From the NCBI GenBank assembly GCA_015482705.2, contig JADMLA020000020.1:1-54221 (forward strand): a DNA stretch of 54,221 bases. The letters are read 5' to 3'. Of the stretch, positions 25,718 to 34,567 are shown piece by piece. The notes under the pieces were generated by a model. That model ran no database searches. It was not told the DNA's origin and saw nothing but the letters and a program-made list of their open reading frames with translations. Position 1 is the first letter of the stretch, and every line of letters starts with the position of its first letter. The stretch is from Prosthecochloris sp. (GTDB lineage Bacteria; Bacteroidota; Chlorobiia; Chlorobiales; Chlorobiaceae). Made by a program: the position numbers and the translations under genes.

Positions 25718-27175
25718 ATGAACTTTCCCGCTATATTCAATGTTCTTGGAGCTCTTCTTATCTTCATAGGCAGTACCATGCTCCTTCCTCTTGCATGCGC
25801 CTTGATCTACAATGATGGCGATGCTCTCTCGCTGGCAATGGCAATGGTCATAACGATCGGCATAGGACTGCCACTCTGGTGGAGTTACCGGAAATACCGC
25901 GATCTGACATTGAAGGACGGCCTTTTCATCGTCACCTTCGGCTGGATTCTTGTATCCTCCGTTTCGGCTATTCCGTTCATGATTCATGGAACCATACCAT
26001 CGTTCACCGACGCATTTTTCGAAATGATGTCGGGTTATACCACCACGGGAGCCACTATACTCGACAACATCGAAACCGTCCCTCACGGGCTGCTTTTCTG
26101 GCGAAGCACCACCCATCTCATCGGAGGAATGGGGTTCATCATGGTTACTATAATCATTTTGCCTCTTCTCGGTATAGGAGGTATGCAGCTCTACAAAGCT
26201 GAAGCCGATCCAGGCCAGGTCATAACGGGTGAAAAATTTCTTCCCCGTGTCAAGCAGACCGCTGTATGGCTCTGGGGAATCTATCTTGCGCTTATTCTCA
26301 TTCAGTCACTCCTTCTACTTTTGGCAGGTATGCCGCTTTTCGACTCCCTCTGCCATGCTTTTGGAACTGTTTCAACCTCCGGCTACTCAACGAAGAACAG
26401 CAGCATCGGCTATTATAACAGCGCCTGGATAGATTGGATCACCATCATCTTCATGTTTCTGGGTGGTATGACTTTCATGATGCACTATCACATTCTTAAA
26501 AAGGATTGGGAACCCGTCAGAGAAAATACCGAGATACGATGGTATATCGGATTCGTCTTGTTCCTCAGTCTGCTCACTGCACTGGTTCTTTGGGTGAGCG
26601 GGAGCTACAGTGGTATTTTCGATTCAATCCGGTATGCGACGTTTCAGGTTGTCTCGATCCTGACAACAACGGGTTTCACCACGGCCGATTACGAACTTTG
26701 GCCCCAGTCGGCTCAGATGCTCATCATGATCGCCTGTATGATCGGTGCTAGTGCAGGCTCGACCACCAGCGGAATCAAGGTGGTGCATTACGAAATCATT
26801 TGTAAATACCTCTACGCCACAGGCAGGAAGTTCCTGCAGCCCTTGGCTGTAGTTCCGATTAAAATCAATCAGAAAAATGCCGACCCTTCAGTCGTCACAT
26901 TGGCAATCAGTTATTTCATTCTGAACATCTTCATGATATTTGTCGGCAGCGCAATCTTGACGCTGATCGACGGCATGGATTTCTACAGCGCCATAAGCGC
27001 GGTTATCGCCGCACTCTTCAACATCGGACCCGGCTTCGGAGAGATTGGCCCTGCACATACATTTTCGCATATCTCAGCAGCCGGAAAATGGTTTCTCTCG
27101 TTCAACATGCTGACAGGACGTCTTGAAATGTTTACGGTCATGGTGATGTTCTACCCCTCGTTCTGGAAGAAGTAA
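25718..27175 (+). CDS. trkH: Trk potassium uptake system membrane subunit TrkH
   Basis: The 485-residue protein is the K+-translocating subunit of the Trk system in the inner membrane. It shows the four pore repeats: SGYTTTGATILDN, GTVSTSGYSTKN, LTTTGFTTADY and NIGPGFGEIG, each with the selectivity Gly. Ten or more hydrophobic helices cover the length, and the intramembrane region SAGSTTSGIKVVHYEII lies in the third unit. It pairs with trkA immediately upstream and converges on the Kef antiporter gene, with an inverted-repeat element between them. Confidence 0.96.
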   Translation: MNFPAIFNVLGALLIFIGSTMLLPLACALIYNDGDALSLAMAMVITIGIGLPLWWSYRKYRDLTLKDGLFIVTFGWILVSSVSAIPFMIHGTIPSFTDAFFEMMSGYTTTGATILDNIETVPHGLLFWRSTTHLIGGMGFIMVTIIILPLLGIGGMQLYKAEADPGQVITGEKFLPRVKQTAVWLWGIYLALILIQSLLLLLAGMPLFDSLCHAFGTVSTSGYSTKNSSIGYYNSAWIDWITIIFMFLGGMTFMMHYHILKKDWEPVRENTEIRWYIGFVLFLSLLTALVLWVSGSYSGIFDSIRYATFQVVSILTTTGFTTADYELWPQSAQMLIMIACMIGASAGSTTSGIKVVHYEIICKYLYATGRKFLQPLAVVPIKINQKNADPSVVTLAISYFILNIFMIFVGSAILTLIDGMDFYSAISAVIAALFNIGPGFGEIGPAHTFSHISAAGKWFLSFNMLTGRLEMFTVMVMFYPSFWKK

Positions 27176-27229
27176 CGTTGAAAGGTCAAAAGGTAAAAGT
27201 CAAAAACAGGAAAGTGCTGTTGATTTATT

Positions 27230-27294
27230 GAATCGGTGAGTTGCTGAACTGTTTCCCTCTCCCAAACAACAAATAAACAGATCAACAATTCAAC
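27230..27294. repeat. Inverted-repeat element between convergent genes (copy 2)
   Basis: The gap between trkH and the kef gene contains aaacagatcaacaattcaac at 27275-27294, the exact reverse complement of 3284-3303. Upstream, gagttgctgaactgttt at about 27238-27254 pairs with it imperfectly (three mismatches over 17), giving a hairpin. As in copy 1 it separates two convergent genes, supporting a terminator-like or dispersed repeat role. Confidence 0.65.
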
Positions 27295-27305
27295 AAGCCT
27301 GTCAC

Positions 27306-29213
27306 TCAGCTTCGCATATGCCCGTCATCAGCTATATGGCCCGACGCGTCCCACCCCAGATCTTTATCCTTGTGAAGTCCTTCCTTCTCTTTGAGCATCA
27401 ATTGTTCGAGATCTTCTATCCGCAGCTTCGTTGCACGCATGAGCTCTTTTTTATCGTGCCTTATCTCGGCAAGCTCGTGCAGATGCCGTTCTTCGTAACG
27501 ACGGAACGTCTTCATCGCCCTCGAGACATGATACCTCCTGTGCCCCAACCTGCCCAAAGCATCACCGCCCATACGCAATGCGACATCAAGGGTATCGAGG
27601 TAGACGTTTTTTACCCCCATGCCGATCATTTCGTATGACTCTTCCCAATCACTTGTCCGCGCTATGATCTCGAGATGGGGAAAATATTTACGGGCTGTAC
27701 CTGCAATCTCCAGGGCTTTTGCTGCGTTACCTACAGCGATAACAAGCAATTCCGCTTCAGCCGCTCCCGCAGCTTGCAGCAGATCAGTACGCGAAGCATC
27801 TCCGTAAAAAACCTGGAACCCCATCTTGCGCAGCAGGTCAACGTTATCCGGATCGGTATCCAGATAGGTAGCTTCCTCGTCATTTGCCTGCATGAACCGT
27901 CCGACAGTACTGCCAACCATACCGAATCCTGCTATGATTACACTGCTTTTCCGATCCAGGTCTATCGTGTCGGGGCTCTTTTTTTCTTTCTCCATTGTAC
28001 CGAACCTCGGTTGAACGAGTTTTTCGTTAAGCAGCACCAAAAGAGGAGTCATAGCCATGCTGAGCGCAACAACCGCGATCAGCGGGTTGACCAAAGATGC
28101 TTCAAAAACCCCGTTGTTCAGCCCGAATGAAAAAAGAACGAACGCAAACTCTCCTCCTTCGGCAAGAGCAAGAGCAAAAAGCAGGATGTTATCGAAGCTC
28201 ATCCCGAAAATCCGTCCTATCCCGGCCAGCACAAAGAACTTCAGCAACAGCAATGCCGCAACCATTTGCAGAATCAAAGCCGGGTTGGCGGCAATAACAT
28301 CGAAATCAATCGACGCACCCACAGAGATGAAAAACAGCCCCAAAAGTAACCCTTTGAAAGGCTCGATATTGGTTTCAAGCTCATGACGATATTCACTTTG
28401 TGCCAATACTACACCGGCGATGAATGTACCTAATGCCGGACTCAGGCCGACTTTACCCATGAGAATGGTAATCGAGATAACCAGCAGCAGGGCTGCTGCA
28501 GTAAATAGCTCTCGAAGACGAGTCTTCGCGATAAGACGAAATGACGGGTTGATCAGGTATTTTCCGGCAAGAATGATACCGGCCACAACGCCGAGAACAG
28601 CCGTTGTTTGCCCCCAGAGCGGCAGCTCTTCTATCCATGTCGACCCTCCGGCATGACCATCGTCTCCATGGATACTCGAAGACGATGCCTGAGCGGTTGC
28701 GAGTAATGGAAGAATCGCGAGAATCGGTATGATTGCGATATCCTGAAAGAGCAGTACCGAAAAAGAGTTCTGCCCTCCATCCGTTTGCATCAACCCTTTC
28801 TCATGCAGGGTTTGCAGAACAATTGCGGTTGAGGAAAGAGCCAGGACAAGCCCAAGCGCAAGGGCAGTCTGCCACTGCAGACCAAAAAACAAGGCAATGG
28901 CCATCAGCAGCAATGCAGTTGCCGTTACCTGAGCCCCTCCCATACCAAGAATGGACCCCTTGAGTTTCCAGATCATCGACGGTTGGAGCTCGAGCCCGAT
29001 CAGAAAAAGCATCATGATAATGCCGAACTCGGCGAACTGCATGACACTCTGCCCCTCACTGCCGACCAATCCCAGAACGAAGGGGCCGATAGTTATCCCT
29101 GCAATCAGGTAACCCAGTACAGAACCGAGACCAAGCTTCTTGGCTACCGGAACAGAGACAACGGCTGCGGTCAGATAAACAAACGCTTGAAAAAAAAATC
29201 CTCCACTATCCAT
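27306..29213 (-). CDS. Kef-type potassium/proton antiporter
   Basis: The 635-residue protein is a CPA2-family monovalent cation:proton antiporter of the KefB/KefC type. About 12 membrane helices span residues 1-395, with conserved segments such as GYLIAGITIGPFVLGLV, EFGIIMMLFLIGLELQP, LALSSTAIVLQTL and ALGTFIAGVVLAQSEYRHELE. An RCK_N NAD-binding domain follows at about 412-530 (VIIAGFGMVGSTVGRF). The tail is charged. In E. coli such systems release K+ during electrophile stress under glutathione control. The next gene downstream is a KefF/KefG-like flavoprotein transcribed upstream of it, matching the usual partner. Confidence 0.93.
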   Translation of the reverse strand: MDSGGFFFQAFVYLTAAVVSVPVAKKLGLGSVLGYLIAGITIGPFVLGLVGSEGQSVMQFAEFGIIMMLFLIGLELQPSMIWKLKGSILGMGGAQVTATALLLMAIALFFGLQWQTALALGLVLALSSTAIVLQTLHEKGLMQTDGGQNSFSVLLFQDIAIIPILAILPLLATAQASSSSIHGDDGHAGGSTWIEELPLWGQTTAVLGVVAGIILAGKYLINPSFRLIAKTRLRELFTAAALLLVISITILMGKVGLSPALGTFIAGVVLAQSEYRHELETNIEPFKGLLLGLFFISVGASIDFDVIAANPALILQMVAALLLLKFFVLAGIGRIFGMSFDNILLFALALAEGGEFAFVLFSFGLNNGVFEASLVNPLIAVVALSMAMTPLLVLLNEKLVQPRFGTMEKEKKSPDTIDLDRKSSVIIAGFGMVGSTVGRFMQANDEEATYLDTDPDNVDLLRKMGFQVFYGDASRTDLLQAAGAAEAELLVIAVGNAAKALEIAGTARKYFPHLEIIARTSDWEESYEMIGMGVKNVYLDTLDVALRMGGDALGRLGHRRYHVSRAMKTFRRYEERHLHELAEIRHDKKELMRATKLRIEDLEQLMLKEKEGLHKDKDLGWDASGHIADDGHMRS

Positions 29214-29228
29214 ATAATTAGTGCCCCT

Positions 29229-29849
29229 TTATCTTCTCCTGAATTGATCATTGAGATTTTCCTGACTACAGAGACCTACGGGATCGAATGTCTGATCGGC
29301 AAGCAATTTCAACATCTTCCGGTACTGTCCAACATGCTCTTTTATGACATCCGGTCTCATGACGTTGGTACCATGAATCACGAAAGGGGGAAGATAACGC
29401 ATACCGCAAAGATGGGCGGCCTGTTCGAGAGGAGCAAGCAACTCCTTCATGGTAAACCGGTTGTAACCACCTTTTGAATACGAAGCTTTGCTGCCTCCGG
29501 TTGTGACAACATGGCAAATCCATTTTCCTTTCAGAGCATTGCCGTTTCGGCCAAACGCCCATCCATGAACCAGAACGAGGTCCATCCATTCTTTCAGCAA
29601 CGCTGGAATGCCGAAGAGAAAAAAAGGATACTGGAAAACAACGATATCGTGTTCTTTCAGCAAATTCTGTTCAGCTTTGACATCGATATCCATCTCAGGA
29701 TACCGTTCATACAAATCATGAAAAGTTATTCCTGTAATCGCTTCGACCCCCTCAATCAACCTGACATTAACCCGTGATTTCTCCAATGCAGGGTGTGCAA
29801 ACAGTATCAGAATTTTTCTCAAAACAACTTCTTTTAAAAATTGCCGCAA
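29229..29849 (-). CDS. KefF/KefG-like NAD(P)H oxidoreductase
   Basis: The 206-residue flavodoxin-fold protein belongs to the NQO1/KefF family that binds to and activates Kef antiporters and can reduce quinones. Typical motifs are ILILFAHPALEKSRVN at the N-terminus, DIVVFQYPFFLFGIPALLKEWMDLVLVHGWAFG, and VTTGGSKASYSKGGYNRFTMKELLAPLEQ. The ATG at 29849 gives ten extra residues; a TTG at codon 10, preceded by AAGAAG, may be the real start. Its stop is 15 bases before the kef start on the same strand, so the pair is an operon and the partner assignment is strong. Confidence 0.92.
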   Translation of the reverse strand: MRQFLKEVVLRKILILFAHPALEKSRVNVRLIEGVEAITGITFHDLYERYPEMDIDVKAEQNLLKEHDIVVFQYPFFLFGIPALLKEWMDLVLVHGWAFGRNGNALKGKWICHVVTTGGSKASYSKGGYNRFTMKELLAPLEQAAHLCGMRYLPPFVIHGTNVMRPDVIKEHVGQYRKMLKLLADQTFDPVGLCSQENLNDQFRRR

Positions 29850-30011
29850 CTGATTGCTCCCGTTGCAGAAATTCGAAACCGTGATACAGGAAAAGAATGC
29901 TTTACCACCGCCTTTTCCTCATGCAATGTTAGACTTTTACTGTAACTTTCAAAAAAAGTTGCCGCAGCTGTCATGCGGTAAAAGTATCGATCATCATCAA
30001 TAGCAACGATC

Positions 30012-30365
30012 ATGGCGAACAAAGAAAAAAAGGGGGGCTTTTTTTCACGGTTAAGAAAACAAAGTACTGAAGAATCTCAGTCGAAAATCCCGCAAGCAAA
30101 ACCTGCCGAAGAGACAAAACCAGTATCAAGCAAACCACCGGTAAGCAAGCCTTCCCCGGTTAAAGCCACCCCTGTAGACGAAACCACCGAACAAACACGA
30201 AGCGATGCCCTCGAACCCGTCGATACTGCCGCCTCGATAGACAACTTTTTCAAAACAATGCTGCACCTGAGTGTCGAACATCTGAAAATGGCAGACAACA
30301 CCATCAAAGCAGCCACTGAAAATCTGGACAAGTTGACCCAAAGCCTGAAAGGAAAACACGAATAA
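30012..30365 (+). CDS. Hypothetical Lys/Pro-rich protein
   Basis: I do not recognise this 117-residue protein. The N-terminal half is basic and rich in Lys, Pro, Ser and Thr (MANKEKKGGFFSRLRKQ, then repeated KP and SKP units) and probably disordered. The C-terminal part, from about residue 75, forms a likely amphipathic helix (SIDNFFKTMLHLSVEHLKMADNTI). It lacks a signal peptide. It ends six bases before the Nif11-like gene, so the two are almost certainly cotranscribed. Confidence 0.7.
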   Translation: MANKEKKGGFFSRLRKQSTEESQSKIPQAKPAEETKPVSSKPPVSKPSPVKATPVDETTEQTRSDALEPVDTAASIDNFFKTMLHLSVEHLKMADNTIKAATENLDKLTQSLKGKHE

Positions 30366-30371
30366 GATCTT

Positions 30372-30593
30372 ATGTCTCTCGACTATGCACGACATTTCAT
30401 AGACCGGGTAAGATCCGATGACGCGTTTTCAACCCGTCTTTCAAAAGCCCGAACTGTCGAAACCCGGCTTCTGATTGCAGAAGAAGAAGGATATGAGTTC
30501 ACCATCGAAGAGTTCGACAACGCTCTGCTCTACTTCGGAGGTGAGCTCATGAATCCCCGCCTTGCCCGGCTGATCCATCCCGAACAGGATTGA
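30372..30593 (+). CDS. Nif11-domain small protein
   Basis: This 73-residue protein matches the Nif11 domain: LDYARHFIDRVRSDDAFSTRL at the start, then RLLIAEEEGYEFTIEEFDNAL, the usual helix and phenylalanine pattern. Nif11 proteins occur near nif genes and, with a C-terminal core, as leader peptides of ribosomally made natural products. Here a GG lies in YFGGELMN and only 15 residues follow, with no Cys, Ser-rich core or maturase nearby, so a peptide-precursor role is unlikely. The gene's last 47 bases overlap the 3' end of the convergent TRAP permease gene. Confidence 0.82.
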   Translation: MSLDYARHFIDRVRSDDAFSTRLSKARTVETRLLIAEEEGYEFTIEEFDNALLYFGGELMNPRLARLIHPEQD

Positions 30594-32301
30594 TCGAAGC
30601 CGCTTTTCTTTTCCATATACCACTCAGCGCCCAGGAGTATAACCATGTTCCCACTGCACAAAGCGTAAATGTGATGACAATGTCAAATAGTGAGCCATTG
30701 AGCGAAAATCCCGGGACATAACCGAAAAGAAACGGAGCAAGGTATAGAAACTTGGCGAATCTGAAAGCCGAGAAAGCTGTCTTCCACATATCTGCCTCGG
30801 CTATTGCAGCACCGGTAAATGCAGCGATACAAACAGGAGGGGTGACATTTGAATCCTGTGAAAGCCAGTAGACAATCATATGGGCGGCGATCAGGTTTAC
30901 ACCGAGATGGGTCAAGGCAGGAACGGCAACGACAGCGGTTATGAGATACGCTGCGGTCACAGGAACTCCCATACCGAGCACCAGCGAAGCCAGAGCAATG
31001 AGCGCTATCGTAAAAAACAGTTGCCCTCGAGCCAGTTCAATGATGACATCGGCAAAAGTGAGCACCACACCGCTGTAGTTGAGTACACCGATAATGATCC
31101 CGATCACACCGACGGTCGAGCCTATGAGCAGGCTGTTTTCGGTGCCTTTTCGCGCAGCTTCTCTGAATGCCATAGCATCGATCCTGGTTTCCTTACGCAA
31201 CCAGCTTACCACGATACAGCTCGCAATACCGAGAACAGCAGCGTATCCTGGTGAAAATCCCTGAAACATGAACACCGTTACCATGACGATCGGCAAAGTA
31301 TAATACCATCCATTTTTCAGGATATCGAGTGCATTTCCACCAAACTGCTCGCCTGTAAGACCTTGCTTTTTGGCTTCATAGTGCACCATCATAAAAACGC
31401 TGAAAAAGTAAAGCAAAGCCGGAACAAGTGCCACCTGCATGATTCGAGCGTAAGACACTCCCGTCAATTCAGCCATGATAAACCCGCCGGCACCCATAAT
31501 AGGAGGCATGAACATGCCGCCTATGGATGCTGCGGGTTCTATTCCTCCTGCCACATGCGGCCGGAATCCTGACTTTTTCATCATTGGTATCGTGAACGTC
31601 CCGGTCGAAGCCGTATTGGCAATTGCACTCCCGGAAATGGATCCGAACAAGCCGCTTGCAATAACTGCCACCTTGGCAGATCCTCCCGTTCTGTGACCAA
31701 ACACTGCCAATGGAAAATCGATAAAAAACTGTTTCGCTCCAGATTTTTCAAGAAAAGCCCCAAAAATCACGAACAATACAATGTAGGTGGCCAGAACATT
31801 CGCCATAATCCCGAACACACCATCGCTTTTGAAGAAAATACTGGTGCACAGACCGGAAAAACTCTCTCCGGCATGCGCGAACATGTCGGGAGCGTAATCA
31901 CCGTAAACACCATAGAACAGCATAAACGCTCCGACAAAAACAAACACGTTACCCACAACCCTTCTTGCAAGCTCAACCCCGAGCAGTACTCCGATAACCG
32001 CCACTGCGGTATCGAGAGGGGTTTCCATACCGACCCGATAGTTGATTGCCTCGAAATTCAGAATCCAGTATCCGACCGAAAACACTGAAAGAGCAATCAG
32101 CAGATAATCGATAACTCTCATCAGATGAGATTCCGAACGGTAGAGCAGGAAAACGAGGACATAGGTGATCAAGATATACACACCTCGATGGTATTCGGTC
32201 GGTGCGGGCTGGATGAATGCAGAATACCCATAGAAGAGAACCAGCACAACTGCCAACAGATCGAATATGACTTGCTCAATCCTGTACAGCCGATCGTACA
32301 C
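30547..32301 (-). CDS. TRAP transporter fused permease (4TM/12TM), TAXI type
   Basis: The 584-residue membrane protein is the fused DctQ-DctM permease that works with TAXI-type binding proteins in sodium- or proton-driven uptake of carboxylates and related solutes. The first four helices (residues 12-110) are the DctQ-like part and the rest is the DctM transport domain. Signature segments are GSISGSAIANTASTGTFTIPMMKK, EPAASIGGMFMPPIMGAGGF and GMGVPVTAAYLITAVVAVPAL. The binding protein gene lies one base upstream, giving an SBP-permease operon. Its 3' end overlaps the convergent Nif11 gene. Confidence 0.94.
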   Translation of the reverse strand: MYDRLYRIEQVIFDLLAVVLVLFYGYSAFIQPAPTEYHRGVYILITYVLVFLLYRSESHLMRVIDYLLIALSVFSVGYWILNFEAINYRVGMETPLDTAVAVIGVLLGVELARRVVGNVFVFVGAFMLFYGVYGDYAPDMFAHAGESFSGLCTSIFFKSDGVFGIMANVLATYIVLFVIFGAFLEKSGAKQFFIDFPLAVFGHRTGGSAKVAVIASGLFGSISGSAIANTASTGTFTIPMMKKSGFRPHVAGGIEPAASIGGMFMPPIMGAGGFIMAELTGVSYARIMQVALVPALLYFFSVFMMVHYEAKKQGLTGEQFGGNALDILKNGWYYTLPIVMVTVFMFQGFSPGYAAVLGIASCIVVSWLRKETRIDAMAFREAARKGTENSLLIGSTVGVIGIIIGVLNYSGVVLTFADVIIELARGQLFFTIALIALASLVLGMGVPVTAAYLITAVVAVPALTHLGVNLIAAHMIVYWLSQDSNVTPPVCIAAFTGAAIAEADMWKTAFSAFRFAKFLYLAPFLFGYVPGFSLNGSLFDIVITFTLCAVGTWLYSWALSGIWKRKAASINPVRDGSAGQGGDS

Positions 32302-32302
32302 C

Positions 32303-33277
32303 TTACAGCACCCCCTTCTCTCTCCAGAACTGCAATGCGCCGGGATGCATCGGCGTTACAATACCGTTCACTCCGTTTTCGATGCTCATCCCTGTGAAGT
32401 TTTTTTTCTGGCTCACCATATACGCAATCCCTTCATCGCTGTAGACAAGCGATAACATTCGGTAAACAACCTCATCGGGTACATCCGCATTGGCTACCCA
32501 GAGAGCTGAATCCTGAAAAGACTGCCGGTCTTCATCGACTCCACGGTAGGTACCGGCGGGAATGGTGACTTTAGTGAAGTACGGATACTTTTTATAAAAT
32601 CCGCTGTGTGATGCCGGAATTTCCAAACTGAGAAGATCGATACTGTTCGTCTGGGAAGCCATGATAACCGCCCCGCTGGGAAAAGCAGTAAAGAGCCAGA
32701 AAGCATCGAGTTGCCGATTACCGAACGCCGCGGCCGCATCGTTGTACCCCATGGCATTTCTCTCTATTTCCCCCCACAACCCAAGATGAGTAAAAAACAG
32801 TTCGCAATTGGCAAAAGCACCTGACCCTGCATTACCAACCCCAACTTTTTTGCCTTGAAGATCTTCAACGGAACTGACCCCAGCCCCTTTTCGCACCACC
32901 AACTGGGCAGGAGCACCGTACAGATAACCTACAGCCAGCACCTTGTTGTAGGTTCTCGGATCGTGCCTGAGCATTCCTTTTCTGCCTTGGTAGAGGTGGC
33001 CGGAATAAACCACGGCAAAATCCGATTTCCCTGCATTCACCCTGCGTAGATTTTCGATCGAACCTGCCGAAGACTGGGCTTTGACGGAAAACTCTTTTAT
33101 GTCCTTGACGGGCTTGTAGGTCTGAATTGCACTTGCAACAACCTGGAAAGTCCCCCCTGCCGGACCGCCGCCGAAAACATAACGAGTCTTGGCAGCAGAA
33201 GCATCCTGCAGAGAAACAAGTGACATCATCACAAGCGAAACAATAGCGAAAGCCGAAAAAAGATGTCTTCTACTCAT
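32303..33277 (-). CDS. TAXI-family TRAP transporter solute-binding protein
   Basis: The 324-residue periplasmic protein starts with a signal peptide (MSRRHLFSAFAIVSLVMMSLVSLQ, cleavage near DASAA). The TAXI family opening YVFGGGPAGGTFQVVASAIQTY follows, and later KVGVGNAGSGAFANCELFF and the AFGNRQLDAFWLFTAFPSGAV motif. Such proteins bind glutamate, 2-oxoglutarate or other organic anions; the ligand here is unknown. It is one base upstream of the fused permease gene, so it feeds that transporter. Confidence 0.94.
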   Translation of the reverse strand: MSRRHLFSAFAIVSLVMMSLVSLQDASAAKTRYVFGGGPAGGTFQVVASAIQTYKPVKDIKEFSVKAQSSAGSIENLRRVNAGKSDFAVVYSGHLYQGRKGMLRHDPRTYNKVLAVGYLYGAPAQLVVRKGAGVSSVEDLQGKKVGVGNAGSGAFANCELFFTHLGLWGEIERNAMGYNDAAAAFGNRQLDAFWLFTAFPSGAVIMASQTNSIDLLSLEIPASHSGFYKKYPYFTKVTIPAGTYRGVDEDRQSFQDSALWVANADVPDEVVYRMLSLVYSDEGIAYMVSQKKNFTGMSIENGVNGIVTPMHPGALQFWREKGVL

Positions 33278-33401
33278 AGCATATCGACCCTTGTATTAAA
33301 TATACCCTTGCTGAAAAAGCACGGTGAAGCTTGATAAAAAAAACTGAATGGGGAATTCAGTTACGTTATGAAACAATCTGAACGACGGTTGCAAAACAGG
33401 C

Positions 33402-33875
33402 CTACTGTTTTCGCCGGGCAGCAGCCAACTTTGCAGCACCGGCGAGCTTGCCTCCATAATGGCCGAGAAAGGTTACAACCGGCATCATCGTCAAAAGCAG
33501 TCCGGCATAGACCCAGTGCAACCAGTCATTACGATACATGACATCAGGAACAGTCAAACGGACTGCCACCGCAGCGATAACAAGCCCGAAGAGCACTATC
33601 GACAACCGAATCTTGTTCATGAAAATAGGAGTTTTCACCCGTTTGTAATTCATTGTCCAGTCGCGAATTCCTGAATAAAAAGATATTGGAATAGCAAATA
33701 GCACGATAATGATAAGATGTTCGACGGTATGCTCGAAAAACGGATCACTTGTAGGCAGGGTAAGCAGCAGATAAAGTACAGCAACCGGTATAAGACCATT
33801 GCTGAAATGTGCGGCAACAGGATGCAGAAAAAAAGTCTCTTTCATCTCTTTCAGCAAGCTTTTCTTTCCTGCCAT
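33402..33875 (-). CDS. DUF2231-like integral membrane protein
   Basis: The 157-residue protein has four hydrophobic helices and the DUF2231-type features FLHPVAAHFSNGLIPVAVLYL at the start and FLGHYGGKLAGAA at the end. DUF2231 proteins are four-helix membrane proteins with conserved His that could bind heme; function is unknown. The assignment rests on these two His-containing motifs. It lies between the TAXI binding protein and the mrp operon on the same strand, with gaps of about 120 and 85 bases. Confidence 0.75.
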   Translation of the reverse strand: MAGKKSLLKEMKETFFLHPVAAHFSNGLIPVAVLYLLLTLPTSDPFFEHTVEHLIIIVLFAIPISFYSGIRDWTMNYKRVKTPIFMNKIRLSIVLFGLVIAAVAVRLTVPDVMYRNDWLHWVYAGLLLTMMPVVTFLGHYGGKLAGAAKLAAARRKQ

Positions 33876-33959
33876 GACCCTCTCCTTTGCTTGGGGGTTG
33901 GAACTGCAATAAGATTTTGTAGATACAGAAGATAATGTAACACCTTTACCGCAAAAAAC

Positions 33960-34298
33960 TCATCTATCGGCATCATCCACCCGCTCTTTGAATTGATCAA
34001 TTTTTGTTTTTTCCCACAGAGGCACCTTACCGAAATATGCGGCTCTGCCGATAATGTGAGCAGCTACGGGTGCAGTGAGAAACAAGAAGATAATGATTGC
34101 TACAGCTCGGAAACCGATACCAATATCCTGCCAGTAAACTGTTGTACCGATAAGTACCAGACCTATACCGAGCGTTGAAGCTTTGGTCGTTGCCGACATA
34201 CGGGTATAGAGATCGGGCATCTTCAGGATACCGATTGCCGAAACAAGAATAAAAAGGGTTCCCAGAAGCAAAAAAGCGCCACTTAGAATTTCTATCAT
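33960..34298 (-). CDS. mnhG: Mrp/Mnh Na+/H+ antiporter subunit G
   Basis: This 112-residue protein has three membrane helices and the MnhG motif ILKMPDLYTRMSATTKASTLGIGLVLIG. It is the last gene of a seven-gene operon and overlaps mnhF by 4 bases. MrpG is essential for antiport in studied complexes although it does not itself carry ions. Confidence 0.93.
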   Translation of the reverse strand: MIEILSGAFLLLGTLFILVSAIGILKMPDLYTRMSATTKASTLGIGLVLIGTTVYWQDIGIGFRAVAIIIFLFLTAPVAAHIIGRAAYFGKVPLWEKTKIDQFKERVDDADR

Positions 34299-34567
34299 TC
34301 TCTACCCCTCCTTCCAAGGTAGTATGCAAAAGCCACTGTACCGAGAAACGCCAACAATGCCACGATGATACCGACATCGAGGAATGTTGTCGTTTTCTTT
34401 TGAATAGAATAGACCGCAATGAAGGCTATCGCGTTTGCCGAAAGGAGGTCCAGAGAAACAATACGGTCCTCGATGCTCGGCCCGATAACCAAGCGTAGAA
34501 AAATCACCAGAATCGAAAGACCGATGATGATCACCGAAATATCTACTGACCATTCTATAAACGTCAT
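34295..34567 (-). CDS. mnhF: Mrp/Mnh Na+/H+ antiporter subunit F
   Basis: The 90-residue protein has three membrane helices, with the typical IVIGPSIEDRIVSLDLLSAN-like segment (LVIGPSIEDRIVSLDLL) and the FLDVGIIVALLAFLGTVAFAYYL end. It overlaps mnhE and mnhG by 4 bases each, so translation is coupled. MrpF has been linked to bile salt and sodium efflux in Bacillus. Confidence 0.93.
   Translation of the reverse strand: MTFIEWSVDISVIIIGLSILVIFLRLVIGPSIEDRIVSLDLLSANAIAFIAVYSIQKKTTTFLDVGIIVALLAFLGTVAFAYYLGRRGRE

Noticed and set aside
30372..30593. Nif11 protein as a RiPP precursor
   Set aside because: No maturase, protease-transporter or Cys/Ser-rich core nearby, and few residues follow the GG.
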